Shown here: piece by piece, positions 11,484 to 23,572 of the stretch
Layout of the letters: each line of letters starts with the position of its first letter
How positions within the stretch are numbered: position 1 is the first letter of the stretch
Translations under genes and position numbers: made by a program
Notes under the pieces: model-generated
Told to the model about the DNA's origin: nothing
Databases searched by the model: none
What the model saw: the letters and a program-made list of their open reading frames with translations, nothing else
NCBI GenBank assembly: GCA_050084985.1
Contig: JBITNC010000001.1
Location: 44,268,001 to 44,332,000 of the forward strand
Length of the DNA: 64,000 nt
Source: Nageia nagi
Taxonomy: Eukaryota > Pinophyta
Direction of reading: 5' to 3'

Positions 11484-13983
11484 ATGGGAGACACCTTTTT
11501 ACTAAAGTACATTCTCAATGGTTCCACCTTTGGTATTTGGAAACCTTGGATGAAAGTTGAATTGCAAGCAAGAAAGCTTTGGAAACTATTTAATGAGAAC
11601 ATTATTTCTCCTATAGATGAGAAGGTACTTAAGGCATACAATATAGAATGAATTGATAACCTCCATGATTTTTCATGTAGTGCCAGATGATATGCTACTT
11701 ATGATTTCATCATCAACCTCAACAAAGGAAGCTTGGGATAAGCTTAGGAAAATTTACCTTAGATCTAAGTTCTCTAAAAGGTTCACTATTCTTCAAAATT
11801 TACTTCAATCTCATCAAATGGAAGATGAAAATGTTTTCATCTACTTGACCAAAATCATTGGTCTTAGGATCCAACTTGTTGCTTATGGATGTAATTAGAT
11901 CAATGATGAATTCATAGTCTTCATCATTCTCCAAATCCTTTCTTCAAAGTTTGGTAACTTTGTGACTATAATTGAGATTAGGCTTGATGATAAAGAATAA
12001 ATATTCTCCCATGAAAACCTTTCTAAACTCCTTCTGAAGCATAAAGAAACTCTTAACAAAAATGTGTTAATCTCTTCTCCAAAGGATAATAATGTTGGTT
12101 TAAGAGCAACCAAAACTCTTTTAAAGAAGAAGTTCAATCATCATAAGAATTCTTATCCTTTTTCTTTTAAAAGGTTTGAAAAATAGGGAAAACAACATCA
12201 ACAATAATGGTAATCACAAAAATAATGATAACAACATCTACTTCAAGTAAAAATATGAAAAAGGCAAGGCAAGCAAACCAAATCCTAAGGCAAAGTTTGA
12301 TGAAAATTGTAACTTTTGTGGCACCTGCGATCATAAAGAATTTGATTGCTACAAAAAGAAAAGATAAAAAAAAAGAACAAGGGCAATGGAAATGTAAATA
12401 ATTTCAAAAAGAAGAAGAATATGAAAGCTAAATTTACTATTATCCTCTACTCCATGTCTCGTTCCTTTTCATCTAATTTGATTATTGAGTTTGGTTACAC
12501 TAATCACCTATGTTTTGAAAAAGATAAGTTTGAAAATTTTCATAAGTATAGATTTGAAATTCAAATAATTGGGAGTGTTTTGATTCATAGGAAGGTTCTT
12601 AAAAATTAACATTATGTTCCTAAGCTTAGGATGAACCTTCTCTCCATGATCTAAGTTGCAAGGAAAGGGTACTCATTTGAGTTTGACTCTCAATCTTGGT
12701 GCATTAAGAAGGGACTTGCCACACTAGTTAAAGGGTTAGTGAAAGATGATCTTTACATTATGGATAAAGTTCTAATAAAGATGTGTCTTGCTATGAAAGT
12801 GTCTTCTAATGGCAATCTTTGGTACCAATGACTAGGTCACCTTAATCACAAGAGTATTCAAGTCATGAAAGACCAAGAACTTGTAGAAGGTTTGCCTTGA
12901 ATTTTACCTTCAAGTGGTCTATTGAGAAGTGCATCCTAGAAAATATGAATAGACAAAGGTTTAAAAAAGATAAGGCAATAAGAGCAACTCAACCTCTTCA
13001 ACTTATGCATTTAGATTTGATAGATCCATTTCATACTAAATCACTTAGAGGAGCATCTTATGTCTTAATCTTCATTGATGATTTTACTAGGATGACATTG
13101 GGCTATCTTCTTGAGCACAAGGATCAAACCTTTGAGATTTTTAAGAATTTTAAATCCTTAGTTGAAAATTGGAATAACCTTAAAATCAAGATGTTGAGAT
13201 TAGATAATGGGGAAGAATATATTAGCAATGAATTCAATGACTATTATGCTAAGTATGGAATCAAGAGGTAGTTTATGATTCTTTACACTCCTAACAAATG
13301 ATGTTATCGAAAGGAAAAATAAAATAATTATGGAGATGGTTATATGCATGTTGGGTAATATTCCTAGTTTCTTATAAGGTGAAGCTATAAGCACTACTAT
13401 TGATACCTTAAATAGGTGTTCCACAAAAGTCATTCAAGGTAAAACTCTTTTTGAGGCATAGTCTAAAATAAAACGTAACATTTCTCACCTTAAGGTGCTT
13501 GGTTGTGAAGCATTCTCCTACATTTATTTTGAAAAAAGAAAAAAGTTAGATAAAAGTGCTAAAAAATGCATCTTTATGGGTTATGACAATCAGCATAGAG
13601 GCTACAGGCTCTACTCTTCATCCTACAAAGGAGTGTTCATTTAAGGGATGTAAAGTTTAATAAAATTCTTAAAGAATCTACTTCTAATGAAGATGTTGAT
13701 GATCCATATGACTCATTAGTTGCACCTAACTGGTTAGATATTGATGTAAATAAGTTACTTTAGGAACAAAATTCTCCAACACAAAGGATAACTAGGAGCA
13801 TGACCTTGAACAAATCCTTATTTTCTAAAATTGATAACAAAAATGAACCCTTATAATTCAAAGAAGCTTCAAATCATGAGTGCTAGATGGAAGCCATGAA
13901 AGTGGAGTATGAGGCACTTATGAAAAATGAAACTTGAGAATTGGTTCCTTATTCAAATGAGAAGAATGTGATTGGTAATAAGT
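11484..13983 (+). pseudogene. Copia A gag-protease-integrase pseudogene
   Basis: The start ATG matches the gag start of C (MGDTF here, MVETF there). Fragments follow the family order: the gag UBN2-type region (MISSSTSTKEAWDKL, KRFTILQNLL), a decayed protease region, the pre-integrase tail and the integrase core with SLRGASYVLIFIDDFTRMT and LRLDNGEEY. It is interrupted by several stops and frameshifts; the longest open pieces are 11653-11898 and 12897-13271. It ends abruptly inside the linker before reverse transcriptase, at the codons for NVIGNK, where C continues into WIYKVK. The reverse transcriptase and RNase H of A are absent from the window. Non-functional. Confidence 0.8.
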
Positions 13984-14005
13984 GAATTGGTTCCTTGATT
14001 GGTAA
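13984..14005 (+). other. Filler DNA at the A-B deletion junction
   Basis: Twenty-two bases at the junction repeat two nearby pieces of A: GAATTGGTTCCTT copies 13938-13950, and GATTGGTAA copies 13970-13978. This is the pattern expected of template switching during end joining. Confidence 0.6.
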
Positions 14006-16697
14006 AATATTTTTTTCCTTCAAATTAACATGCAAAATCGCAATAAAAAGGGGGAGGTGGAAAAAAATTTTCTAACAAAAGGCTTTATATATTTAATATT
14101 AAATCAATATATAGTATTAATAAATAAATATATATATATATATAATATATATTATAAATCTAAGTCTTAATATAATTTTTTTAAATGTTTTTGTGTCTTT
14201 CCCTATTGAACACCATTTTTTTCCATTTGGCAACCTCCTACTTTGCCTCAAAACCCACTTTGAAATGCACATAAAATAAGAGGGCCTCTCCTTCATGGCC
14301 TTGCTCTACAGCCCTTGTTGTTCACTCCTCCTCTGTGCTTGTAGCCATCAAACTCCTTGCCATGTGAGGACTCTCCTCCCTAACATGAGTGACTCTCCTT
14401 CCTATACAGTTTCTTCTTGAGCTAGCATAGTTTGTGGTTCATGGCTTGGTGCAGTGAGAGACCAACCTTACACTTAACCATAGGATTAATCTAATGCCTA
14501 TGCCTTCTCCCTCCTGCTCTCAATCCCTTTTAGCAACTACCATCTGAACCTATTGGTAAATCATTTCTTAGTTGGATAAATTTGATGAAACTTGATGCAA
14601 CCCTCGATCCATTAAACTCAAGCCCTCATGTCTATTAAATGTCCCTATCTCTCACTCACAACCATGACTATTCTCTACCAAAAGGTCAAGGAAAGTAATG
14701 TTAAAACAACACATCAAATTTAATGTTGTTTTCCTTTACAAAAATTTGAAATCCACCAATCATGGTACTATCATTAAAGGCCAACTCACTATAATGCCAC
14801 GCCACTCTGTGAGGGTTTGGTCATCAATCAAAATGCCACTCATGGCTCTTTAATTTCCCTCTCCCACTCGTGGCCATGTATTGCACATTGTTGGGAATTC
14901 CTTCACCTTTTTGGTAGGTTAGGATGCCTTTTTTTTTGTTTTTCCAAAAAAGGTCTCCTTGCATTCAATGCCTACTTTAATTGCTCACCTTTCTTACTTA
15001 ACCTTTTTTTGATTGCTTGTAAGAAACCTTTTAAAAGCCATCATTTCCTGACTTTGCTTTAATGAGCTTAGCATGGAGTATGGGCTCCTAGCTAAATTTA
15101 TTTTTTTTGTTGTTGCAATCTTTTAATGAAGGAAGGGAGAGCTTAACATAAACTTAAATTTTTTTTTAAGGCTTAAATAAACACTTTAATAAACTAAGGT
15201 TATCTTTTGCTTAAGTACTTTGAAAGTATTTTTTAGCCTTAACACTAAAAATGGGGGGAGACAAATTATTGAGGGATCCTATTTTAAGTACTTAAACTTC
15301 TTTATCTAAGTTGCAACTTAGATAAAGTAGCTTTTTTTTAGCATTTTTTTTACTAATGCAATTTTTATAAGAGATCATGATTTTGAGTAAAAAGGAGAAA
15401 ATTTTTTATGATTAATTACTTAAAATATGGATCCTTATGCAAATATGGAATGACTATCATTTTTAGTGCGTAAATTTCCCAAGAGGAGGCTAATTTATTT
15501 ATCTCTTAAGTATTAAGTGGGAATTTTTTTGATATAAACTTAGCATTTCTAAAAATTAATTTAGCATGCTATTTATCATAATGCTTTTTGTTTAATGCTA
15601 TTTTTTAAGTAAAAAGGGGAATTTATATTTCTTTACTTATTTTTTTTAGCATGTTTAGATAAAATATTACATATCTATTTGGTAACTTATGCAAAAATGA
15701 TAATGCATGCTTCTTAATTTTTTTATGCATTCTAAGTATTTTTTTGCAAAGTTGTAGATAAATGCAATTTAAGTTAATAGTGCATGCTTAGGACTTTTTT
15801 TTTAAGTCATGCTTATTACTTAAAAACTTAAGTTGTCATGCAATTTACTTCCTTATGAAAGAATGAACTTATGCAAAATTAGGATTGATGTAAAGATGTA
15901 TTTTAAAGGTTAGTTAAAAAAAATTCATTGGACACTTAAGTTTCATATTTTGAATGGATGATGTTTTAGTTATGCTCTTAACTTCATGTTTTGCATTTTG
16001 ATTTCTTTGATCATGCAAACAAAAATGCAAACATTGATATGAGAAACCCCCTAAAATGAATACATCTGCATGTACATTCTACAACATGACTAGTTTGGGG
16101 AGCTATGAGGTGAGGATAAGCAAATTGGAGCCTTTAAGTCCAATGATCCAAATGATGAAAAGTTCATACTTCTCAATTTACCCTAAGTCCTTTATTGGTC
16201 TAGACATAACTCCAATAGGTGGACAGGCATGTGTGTAGTTATACCACTTATTTGCATGTCCATTCAGAGATCATCCTAATAACCTAGAAGGACAACTTGA
16301 AACCTAATCAAGATTAATAATTTGGTCAATACAATAAATATCATAACCTTGAAAAATAGTAGGTACTTCTCCTTGTGAGAGTATAATACTAACCATGGAA
16401 AACTAGTTAAGGATTGGTAGTACTTGGGCTTCTCTTGTGTGGGCATCTAGGTGAAGGCCTAGTTATAGATAAGAAAATAAACCTCAATAATGTCACTCTA
16501 CATCTATGGTTCTTAAGATTTGAAATGTATTCAAGTACATGAGTTATTATTTGAGTTATAAAACATTTGCAATTGTAAATCAAATCAAGCATGTCTCTAG
16601 TGTTAAATTTAACATGTATTATTTACTTAATTAAACTTTAACATATAATATTATTTATTGAACCACATGCTTATTACTTTTTCACATCCTTTTGTAG
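14006..16697 (+). other. Leader of Copia B (5' LTR missing)
   Basis: AT-rich leader sequence with a (TA)n stretch (about 14125-14151), a block of moderate C content (14220-15060), ATGCATGC-like words and AAAAAGGGG runs, ending in the conserved acceptor TTTGTAG (16691-16697) before gag. The region before gag (16040-16500) matches the conserved block of A, C and D. The LTR, primer site and splice donor of B are gone. Confidence 0.6.
16056..16238 (+). CDS. Small leader ORF of Copia B, longest version, 60 aa
   Basis: MNTSACTFYNMTSLGSYEVR opens this frame, which continues to GGQACV and TAG. It is the longest of the four related leader ORFs and may show the least truncated form. The ATG is 645 bp upstream of the gag ATG of B. 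It has no recognisable domain and no membrane segment. Whether it is translated is unknown. Confidence 0.35.
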   Translation: MNTSACTFYNMTSLGSYEVRISKLEPLSPMIQMMKSSYFSIYPKSFIGLDITPIGGQACV

Positions 16698-16700
16698 CAA

Positions 16701-19317
16701 ATGGGAGACTCCTTTTTACCCAAACACATTCTTGATGGTTTCAAATTTGTGATTTGGGAACCTCATATGAAAGCTGAATTGCAAGTAAGGAAGCTTTGGA
16801 AAAAATGAATGAGAACCTTGTACCTCCTACATATGAGAAAGCAATAGAGGCTTATAATACAAAGAATGATTTGGCAACCTCCATGATATTCCATATAGTT
16901 TTAGATGATGTGCTTCTAATGATTTCCTTTTCAACTTTAGTAAAGAAAACCTAGAATAAGCTTAAGCAAATATACCTTGGTTCAAATTTTTCCAAAAGGT
17001 TTACCATTCTTCAAAATTTATTTCAATCTCATCAAGAGGAAGATAAAAATATGGTTATCTACTTGAACAAAATCATTACCTAAGGACCTAACTTGTTGCT
17101 TGTGGGTGCAATTGGATCAATGATGAGTTCATGATCTTCATCATTCTTCAAAGCCTTTCTTCAAAATTTGAAAACTTTGTGATGGTTATGGAAACAAGGT
17201 TTGATGATGAAGAAGAAGTCTTCTCCCTTGAGAATATTTCTAGGCAACTTTTAAAGCATGAGAAAACCCTTAACAAAAAGTGTTGATTTCTTCTTCTAAG
17301 GATAATAATGTTGCTCTTGGAGCAATTAAAACTCCTTTTAAGAAGAAGTTCAACCATCAAAATAAATCTTATCCTTTTTCTTTCAAAATATTTGAGAAAA
17401 GAGGAAATGGCTATAGCAGTAGGAATAATAATAATAATAGCAAAAAAATAGCAAAAATAACCACTTCAAGCAAAGAGATGAAAAGGCAAAGCAAAAATCC
17501 ATATCCTAAGGAAAATGTTGATGGTAATTGTAACTATTATGGCATTCAATGTCACAAAGAAGTTGATTGCCATAAAAAGAAAGAAAGAAAGGTAATGGAA
17601 ATGTAAATAACTTCAAAGGAAAGAAGAATATTCAAGCTAATTTTGTTATGGCACTCTACTCCATGTCTCGCTCTTTTCATCTGATTGGATTGTTGATTCT
17701 GGTTGCACTAATCACCTATGCTTTGAAAAAGAAAACTTTGAGAACTTTGACAAGTATAGAAATGATGTTGTTGTGATTGGTGATAACTCTACCCTTGAAG
17801 TTCAAGGAATTGAAAATGTGTTGATTCATGAAAAGGTTCTTGAAAATGTGCTCTATGTTACTAAGCTTAGGATGAACTTTTTCTCTATGATCCAAGTTGC
17901 TAGAAAGGGTACTTTTTTTAATTCAATTATCAATCTTGGTGCATTAAGAAAGGACTTGCCATGTTTGTTAAAGGGTTAGTAAAAGATGATCTTTACATTA
18001 TGGATCAAGTTCTATAAAATATGTGTCTTGCTACAAATGTGTATTCTAGAGGCAATCTTTGGCACCAATGGTTAGGGCATCTTAACCACAAGAGTATTCA
18101 AGTTATGAAAGACCAAAAACTTGTGAAAAGTTTGCCTTCAATTTCTTCTTCGATTAGTCTATGTGAGAAGTGCATTCTTGGTAAGATGCATAGATAAAAA
18201 TTTGAAAAATATAAGGCAATAAGAGCATCTCAACCTCTTCAACTTATGCATTTATATTTTATGGGTTCGTTTCAAACTAAGATACTTGGAAGAGCATCTT
18301 ATATCTTGACCTTTATTGATAACTTTAGTAGAATGACCTTTAGGTATCTACTTGAGCACAAAGATCAAAACTTTGAGAGTTTTAAGGTTTTTAAGGCCTT
18401 TGTTGAGAATCAAACTAACCTTAAAATCAAGATATTGAGATCAAATAATGGGGAGAGAATATAATAGCAATGAGTTCAATGAATATTGTACTAAGTATGG
18501 AATCAAGAGGTAGTTTATGATTCCTTACATTTCTCAATAGAATGGTGTTGTTAAAAGAAAAAAATAGAATAATAATAGAAATAGATAGATACATGTTGTG
18601 TAATATTCCTAATTTCTTATGGGGTGAAGTAGTAAGCATTGCCATTTACACCTTGAATAGGTGTTCCACAAAATCAAAATAAAACTCCTTTTGAGGTATG
18701 GTCAAGAAGAAAACCTAACATTTCTCCCCTTAGGATGTTTATTTATGAAGCATTCTCCTACATTATTTCTAAGAAAAAAAAAAGTTAGACAAAAGAGCTA
18801 AAAATGCATCTTTTTGGGTTATGATAGTTAGCATAGAGGCTACAGGCTCTACTCTCCATCCTACAAAGTCATGTTTATTTTAAGGGATGTAAAATTCAAT
18901 GAACTTCCTAAAGAATCTACTTCTAATGAGGATGTTGATGATCCAAAGGACTCTTCAATTTCACCTAGCTTGTTAGATATTGATCTAAACAAGTCACCTC
19001 ATGAACAAAATTCTCCAACATAAAGGGTAATAAAGAGCATGACCTTGAACAAATCCTTATTTGCCAAGATTGACAATAAGCATGAGCTCTCAACCTTCAA
19101 AGAAGCTTCTAGAAATCTATCAAAAAATAAAACATGTATAAATCCTTCCCATTTTATCAAGGAGAAGGTTCTTGATGGCATCGTACACCTGGAGTATTGT
19201 CCATCCACTTTGAACTCTATGATTTATTCACCAAGCTGCTCTTGAAAGTTCAATTTTGTAAGTTTTATAGATACTATTAGTTTGGTTAAGTTGCCCCTAA
19301 GGGGGAGTGAAGTTTGA
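16701..19317 (+). pseudogene. Copia B gag-pol pseudogene with RT-RNase H deletion
   Basis: It starts at ATGGGAGAC, as in A, and ends at the same C-terminal sequence as C (GLVKLP...GSEV in C, TGA at 19315-19317 here). Recognisable parts are the gag helices (KRFTILQNLF), a knuckle-like piece (NCNYYGIQCHKEVDCHKK, with the second cysteine lost), the pre-integrase, and the integrase core with GRASYILTFIDNFSRMTF. At about 19110 the sequence jumps from the linker after integrase (FKEAS) to the end of RNase H (HFIKEKVLDGIVHLEYCPST). About 1.3 kb relative to C, including the YVDD polymerase site, is missing. Stops and frameshifts are common throughout. Confidence 0.8.
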
Positions 19318-20025
19318 ATTATTGTGTTGAATTCATGTTTGTGTTGAAAATTCACCCTTTAGAGGATTTTATGTTGTATAGTGTTGATTTTGTTGTACAA
19401 CTTTGTGGTAAGTTTGCTTTGCATGAGGAATTTGTTGTACAAATTCTTAAAAAATAAAAAAATTGGCCAATCTAGCACTATTTAGGTATTCATGTGTGAG
19501 GAACTCTTATATATATTTTGACACTATTTAGTTATCCATATGTGAGGAACTCATATGTGCATGCTCTATGTTGTTATGATAATAAACACATGTTTATATA
19601 TAGTAGGTGACTATGATTTTTGGCTTGGCATATTCATGATGACTCATAGTGCACATGTTCATGATGGCATTTGAGTGATTCATATATCCTTGTTGATATG
19701 AATATGTTGCATCTAATTGATCTTATTATTTGAGTTGCTTATGACTTGTAGGTTCCTTTGAGATTGCAAGTTACTTGCTTCAGGTATCCAGGCTCTTGGA
19801 GACTCTTTAAGACTTCTAGTTGAATGATTACTTTATGTACATTAAAACTATTTATGGTTAATGATTATATTTGGCAAAGTAGTGAGTCTCAAAATAGATC
19901 TTTCTTACTTCATAAATATGTAAAAAATAATTCTCATCTCCATTGTATCTGTTTGAAGGAGAACTCTCTTACTTTCTCTCTTTCTTCTCTTATTTGCTCT
20001 ATCCTAATATTGCATTAAGGGGGAG
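19318..20025 (+). other. 3' UTR and polypurine tract of Copia B
   Basis: It contains the family's 3' UTR motif once (TTGTACAACTTTGTGGTAAG... at about 19392-19441), two copies of a TGTGAGGAACTC element, a long CT-rich stretch and the polypurine tract AAGGGGGAG (20017-20025) directly before the LTR. Confidence 0.65.
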
Positions 20026-20525
20026 TGTTATAATGTATAATGCATTATTGTAAAGGTTATGTAATAATTTTCTATGTAGGTTCACTAATACTTAAAGGTA
20101 TCATTTGATACATTAAGTATTTAAGTGAATATGATAATGTAACTTGTCCTACACTCCATGTCATGAGCATGCCCCTTGAGTAAAAAGATGTGCATGTCAT
20201 GCTTTTGTAAATTGCATAAAAGGGTGATCTAAAGAGGGATTTTGGCCTATAAATATAAGGCTCCCTCTTTGTGATCACACACCAATTTGTGGATTAATTC
20301 CGTGCTAAAGGGTAGTGTTTAGGAGATGAATTAGGAGAATTGTAAGAGATTCATATTTGTGAATGAAGTGAGATCTAGTTAGTGGATGTACTCCTAGTTG
20401 GAGGAACCACTTACATCTTATGTTATCTTTGAGAGATTGCTTTGTGAGTTTGTTATATGTGTATTGTAAACTTTCATGTGATGTTGGATGTTTAGATTTA
20501 TTCTTGTTATAGTTCAATTCTCTCA
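20026..20525 (+). repeat. 3' LTR of Copia B
   Basis: A 500-bp LTR from TGTTATAATG to ATTCTCTCA, related throughout to the LTRs of A. Its 5' partner is missing from the window. It is followed directly by 3' UTR sequence of A, which places the insertion of B inside A. Confidence 0.75.
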
Positions 20526-20983
20526 ACTATGAGTTTTTGGTTTGACATTTTTGTGATAACTTATAAAGAACCATTGATAATTTTATGATGGCATTTGTTT
20601 GATTCATCTATCCTTATTGATATGAATATATTGCATCTAATTGATCTTATTATTTGAGATATGTATGACTTGCAGGTTCTTTTGAAATTGCAAGTCACTT
20701 ACTTTGGGTGTGCAAGCTCATGGAGACTCATCTCATGGAGACTTATCATGACTTTCGGTTGGATGACTACTTTATGTACATTGAAATCAATTATGGTTAA
20801 TGATTGTATTATAAACTATTTGTTAAAATGGTAAAGTAGTGAGTCTCAAACTAACATCTTATTTACTTCAAAAATATGTAAAAAGTTTTCATCTTCGAAT
20901 GTATCTATTTGGAGGATAACTCTCTTACTCTCCCTTTTTGTTCTCTCTTATTCGCTCTATACCAATATTGCATTAACAAAGAG
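20526..20983 (+). other. Remnant 3' UTR of Copia A
   Basis: It parallels 19606-20025 of B in order (ACTATGAGTTTTTGG, the TTGATATGAATAT block, the CTCTCTTACTCTC tract). The polypurine tract has decayed to ATTAACAAAGAG. Confidence 0.65.
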
Positions 20984-21479
20984 TGTTTGAATGTATAATG
21001 CATTATTGTAAAGGTTTTGTAATAATCTTCTTTGTAAATTCACTAATACTTAAGGGTATCATTTGATACCTTAAGGATTTAAGTGAAGATGATAATCTCC
21101 TACACTTCATGTCATGAGCATGTCCCTTGGGTAAAATGGAGTTGCATGTCATGCCTTTTTATATTGATAAAAAAGTTGATCCAAAGGGGGGATTTTAGCC
21201 TATAAATAGAAAGCCCCCTCTTTATGATCACACACCAATTTGTAAAGCAAAGTTATGCTCTAGTATAGTGATTAATAGATGAAGTTAAGAAGATTGTAAG
21301 AGAGTTTTTTTTGTGAATGAAGTGAGATCTTGTTAGTGGATGTACTCTTAGTTGGAGGAACCACTTTATATCTTGAGTTATTTTCTAAGATTACTTGTGC
21401 TTGAAATTTATATGTTAGTGTGAGATTCCATGTGATATTGGTAGATTAGGATAGTATTAGTTATATTTCTATCCCTTCA
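20984..21479 (+). repeat. 3' LTR of Copia A
   Basis: A 496-bp LTR, TGTTTGAATG to CCCTTCA, that pairs with 8168-8670. Many substitutions and small indels separate the two, which indicates an old insertion. Confidence 0.8.
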
Positions 21480-22585
21480 ATGCCTAACAGTCATATTAAC
21501 TATATATGAGTTAGTTTTAGGGAGGGTGCATACTTTAGAAGGCCTATTTGATATGATTCATAGCACCATCAGGGTGAAGTAGGGTTGCATGCTTTCTCTA
21601 ACTCTATTTGCTCTCTATATTGATGAGTTAGATTCACTTATACTTGAGATTGTTGGCATCAACATTGGTTATCTTCTCCATAGCACTCGTGTTCCCATCC
21701 TCCTCATTATCAATGATATTGTGCTACTCTCACACATAATAGAGGGTCTTTAGCATTTGATGGATACCCTCAATTTGTTTAGCACTAAATAGAACTTGGC
21801 GGTTAATATCAACAAAACTAATATTATGGTATTCAACACCTTGAAGACCATTATTGACCAAACTTAGATCACTTACAAAGGTAGGGTTATTGACGCTACC
21901 ACATCTTACACCTACCTAGGAGTGCTCTTCATGGGACCATGATTCTCTATTCGAGCAGTAGCATTAGGATATGTTGTAGTTTTCTCCCTAGAGAGATAGT
22001 GTGTCCAACTCCATTTCTAAGATATCCCATATAAGCTCCAGTTATTCCACACTTTGGTCACTCCCATAGTATTGTATGGTTCCAAGGTTTGGGACCCTAA
22101 CTTGAGGAGCTTGAATTGGACCACAAGCAAGAGTATCTTGATTGGCACTATATCATGCTCTATTCGAAGTAAGAGATTGTTCCCACCATATTATGCTAGT
22201 AGAGTTTGGCTACCAATTTTTTAGATATGGTCCCTTGCATTAATGGTCCTTTTTCTTCATCATATCCACACCTTTTCTTCTATAGGTAAAGAGGTATAAC
22301 TCCCCTATTGAGCCTTAGCATCATCCATGGACTTGGTAGCTCAGGTTTTTCATTGGTTTTGGTTCTCTAAGGCCTATAAGGCATTGTAATGCTTCAGGTT
22401 CTCATCATACCAGCTATCTATACCTCAAGGAGACATGCAGATACCTAGATGTTACGTTGGCTTCAATTAGAGATATGATCTATAGGTCCTATATACAACA
22501 CACTTTGGTTTCCCCCAACCTCCCCTCACACCCAAGCTATTGCACTACTCTTGTCACTTCCTGTACATTGTTAGAGGGTTAATTC
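21480..22585 (+). pseudogene. LINE reverse transcriptase pseudogene, part 2
   Basis: This continues the LINE interrupted at 8167. In order it reads ELVLGRVHTLEGLFDMIHST, RVKQGCPLSPTLF-like sequence (with a TAG replacing Q), LYIDELDSFI, LLIINDIVLLSH, NINKTNIMVFNT, SYTYLGVLF and LVTPIVLYGSKVWDPNL. KQGCPLSPTLF and (Y/F)ADD are the canonical plant LINE polymerase blocks. Here the ADD box reads IND, with one codon lost, so the catalytic pair is destroyed. After about 22330 the frame is too decayed to follow. The sequence is cut again at 22585 by Copia C. Confidence 0.75.
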
Positions 22586-23083
22586 TGAAGGATTTGAACT
22601 ATAACTAAACAAATCCTCTAGGACCTTAGACTAGGAAACTCAAGATAACACATCTATAATTCTAAGAACATCATTCACACAATATGACACCAATATAATG
22701 TGGTTCCTCCCTCCTTGGGAGTACATCCACAACTAGCTCTCTTATTCTCAAATCTATGTCTCTCTTACAACTATTCTCTAGCTCTCTCCTACACAACCAA
22801 GTAGAGTAATCTTACTCAAAACTTAGATATGTTTACATGAGGAGAGGCCCTCTATTTATAGGTTGAGAGCACCTCCCTAACCTTCCTTTAACCCAAGGGT
22901 AAGGTTAGGGTTACATTAAATGTACCACCAAACTTCAACCTACCAACTAACTCCTTTGGTAAAGTCAAAGTCTACATATTAAAGAATTCTATTAATCTCT
23001 TAAGGTATCTACATACCCTTAAGTGATTAATTGAATTTACAAGGAGTTTAGATATTCACAATATTTCATTACAAATTCTAACA
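22586..23083 (-). repeat. 3' LTR of Copia C
   Basis: 498 bp, reading TGTTAGAATT...TCCTTCA on the minus strand. It carries a TATA-like CTATTTATAG (22852-22861, plus strand), that is CTATAAATAG in the sense orientation. I saw no difference from the 5' copy at 31233-31730. Confidence 0.93.
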
Positions 23084-23094
23084 CTCCCCCTTAA
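23084..23094 (-). promoter_or_regulatory. Polypurine tract of Copia C
   Basis: TTAAGGGGGAG on the minus strand, directly before the 3' LTR. It is the expected primer for plus-strand DNA synthesis. Confidence 0.8.
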
Positions 23095-23572
23095 TGCAAT
23101 ATTGGGATAGAGCGTAGAAGAGAGAAGAGAGAGAGTAAGAGAGAGTTCTCCTCCATAGAGATACAAGTGGAGATGAGAACTTTTACATATTTTTGAGAAT
23201 CTTTTTGAGAACTAGTATGAGACTCACTACATTACCATTTGACAAAAATGGTTTACAATACAATCATTAACCACAACTGGTTTCACTGTACATAGTAGTC
23301 GATCAACTTTAAGCTGACATGTGAGTCTCCATGAGCTTGCTTTCACAAGGTGAGTAACCTGCATTTCTAAAGAAGATCCTGCATGCTACAAGCAACTCAT
23401 GAACAAAATCAGTTAGATGCATCATATATTCAAATAAGAGAATCAAATAATGCCATCTTATAAATAACTGATCAATGGTGCACTATAAGTCATCACGGAG
23501 ATGCCAAGCCATTACTCATAGTCACCTGTTGTATATAGACATGTGTTGATTTTTAAAAAATAGAGCATAAAA

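Larger units (their letters stand above)
8168..21479 (+). mobile_element. Ty1/copia element A with a fused second copy B
   Basis: A starts with TGTTGGAATG and ends with CCCTTCA. The flanking 5-mers AGGCC (8163-8167) and ATGCC (21480-21484) look like a target duplication with one mismatch. Order: 5' LTR, primer site, leader, gag-integrase (11484-13983), an abrupt junction, a second leader and gag-pol belonging to copy B (about 14006-19317), B's 3' UTR and 3' LTR (to 20525), then A's own 3' UTR remnant and 3' LTR. The simplest history is that B inserted in the 3' UTR of A and that one deletion then removed A's RT-RNase H region together with B's 5' LTR. Both coding regions are dead. The element splits an older LINE. 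Confidence 0.8.
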
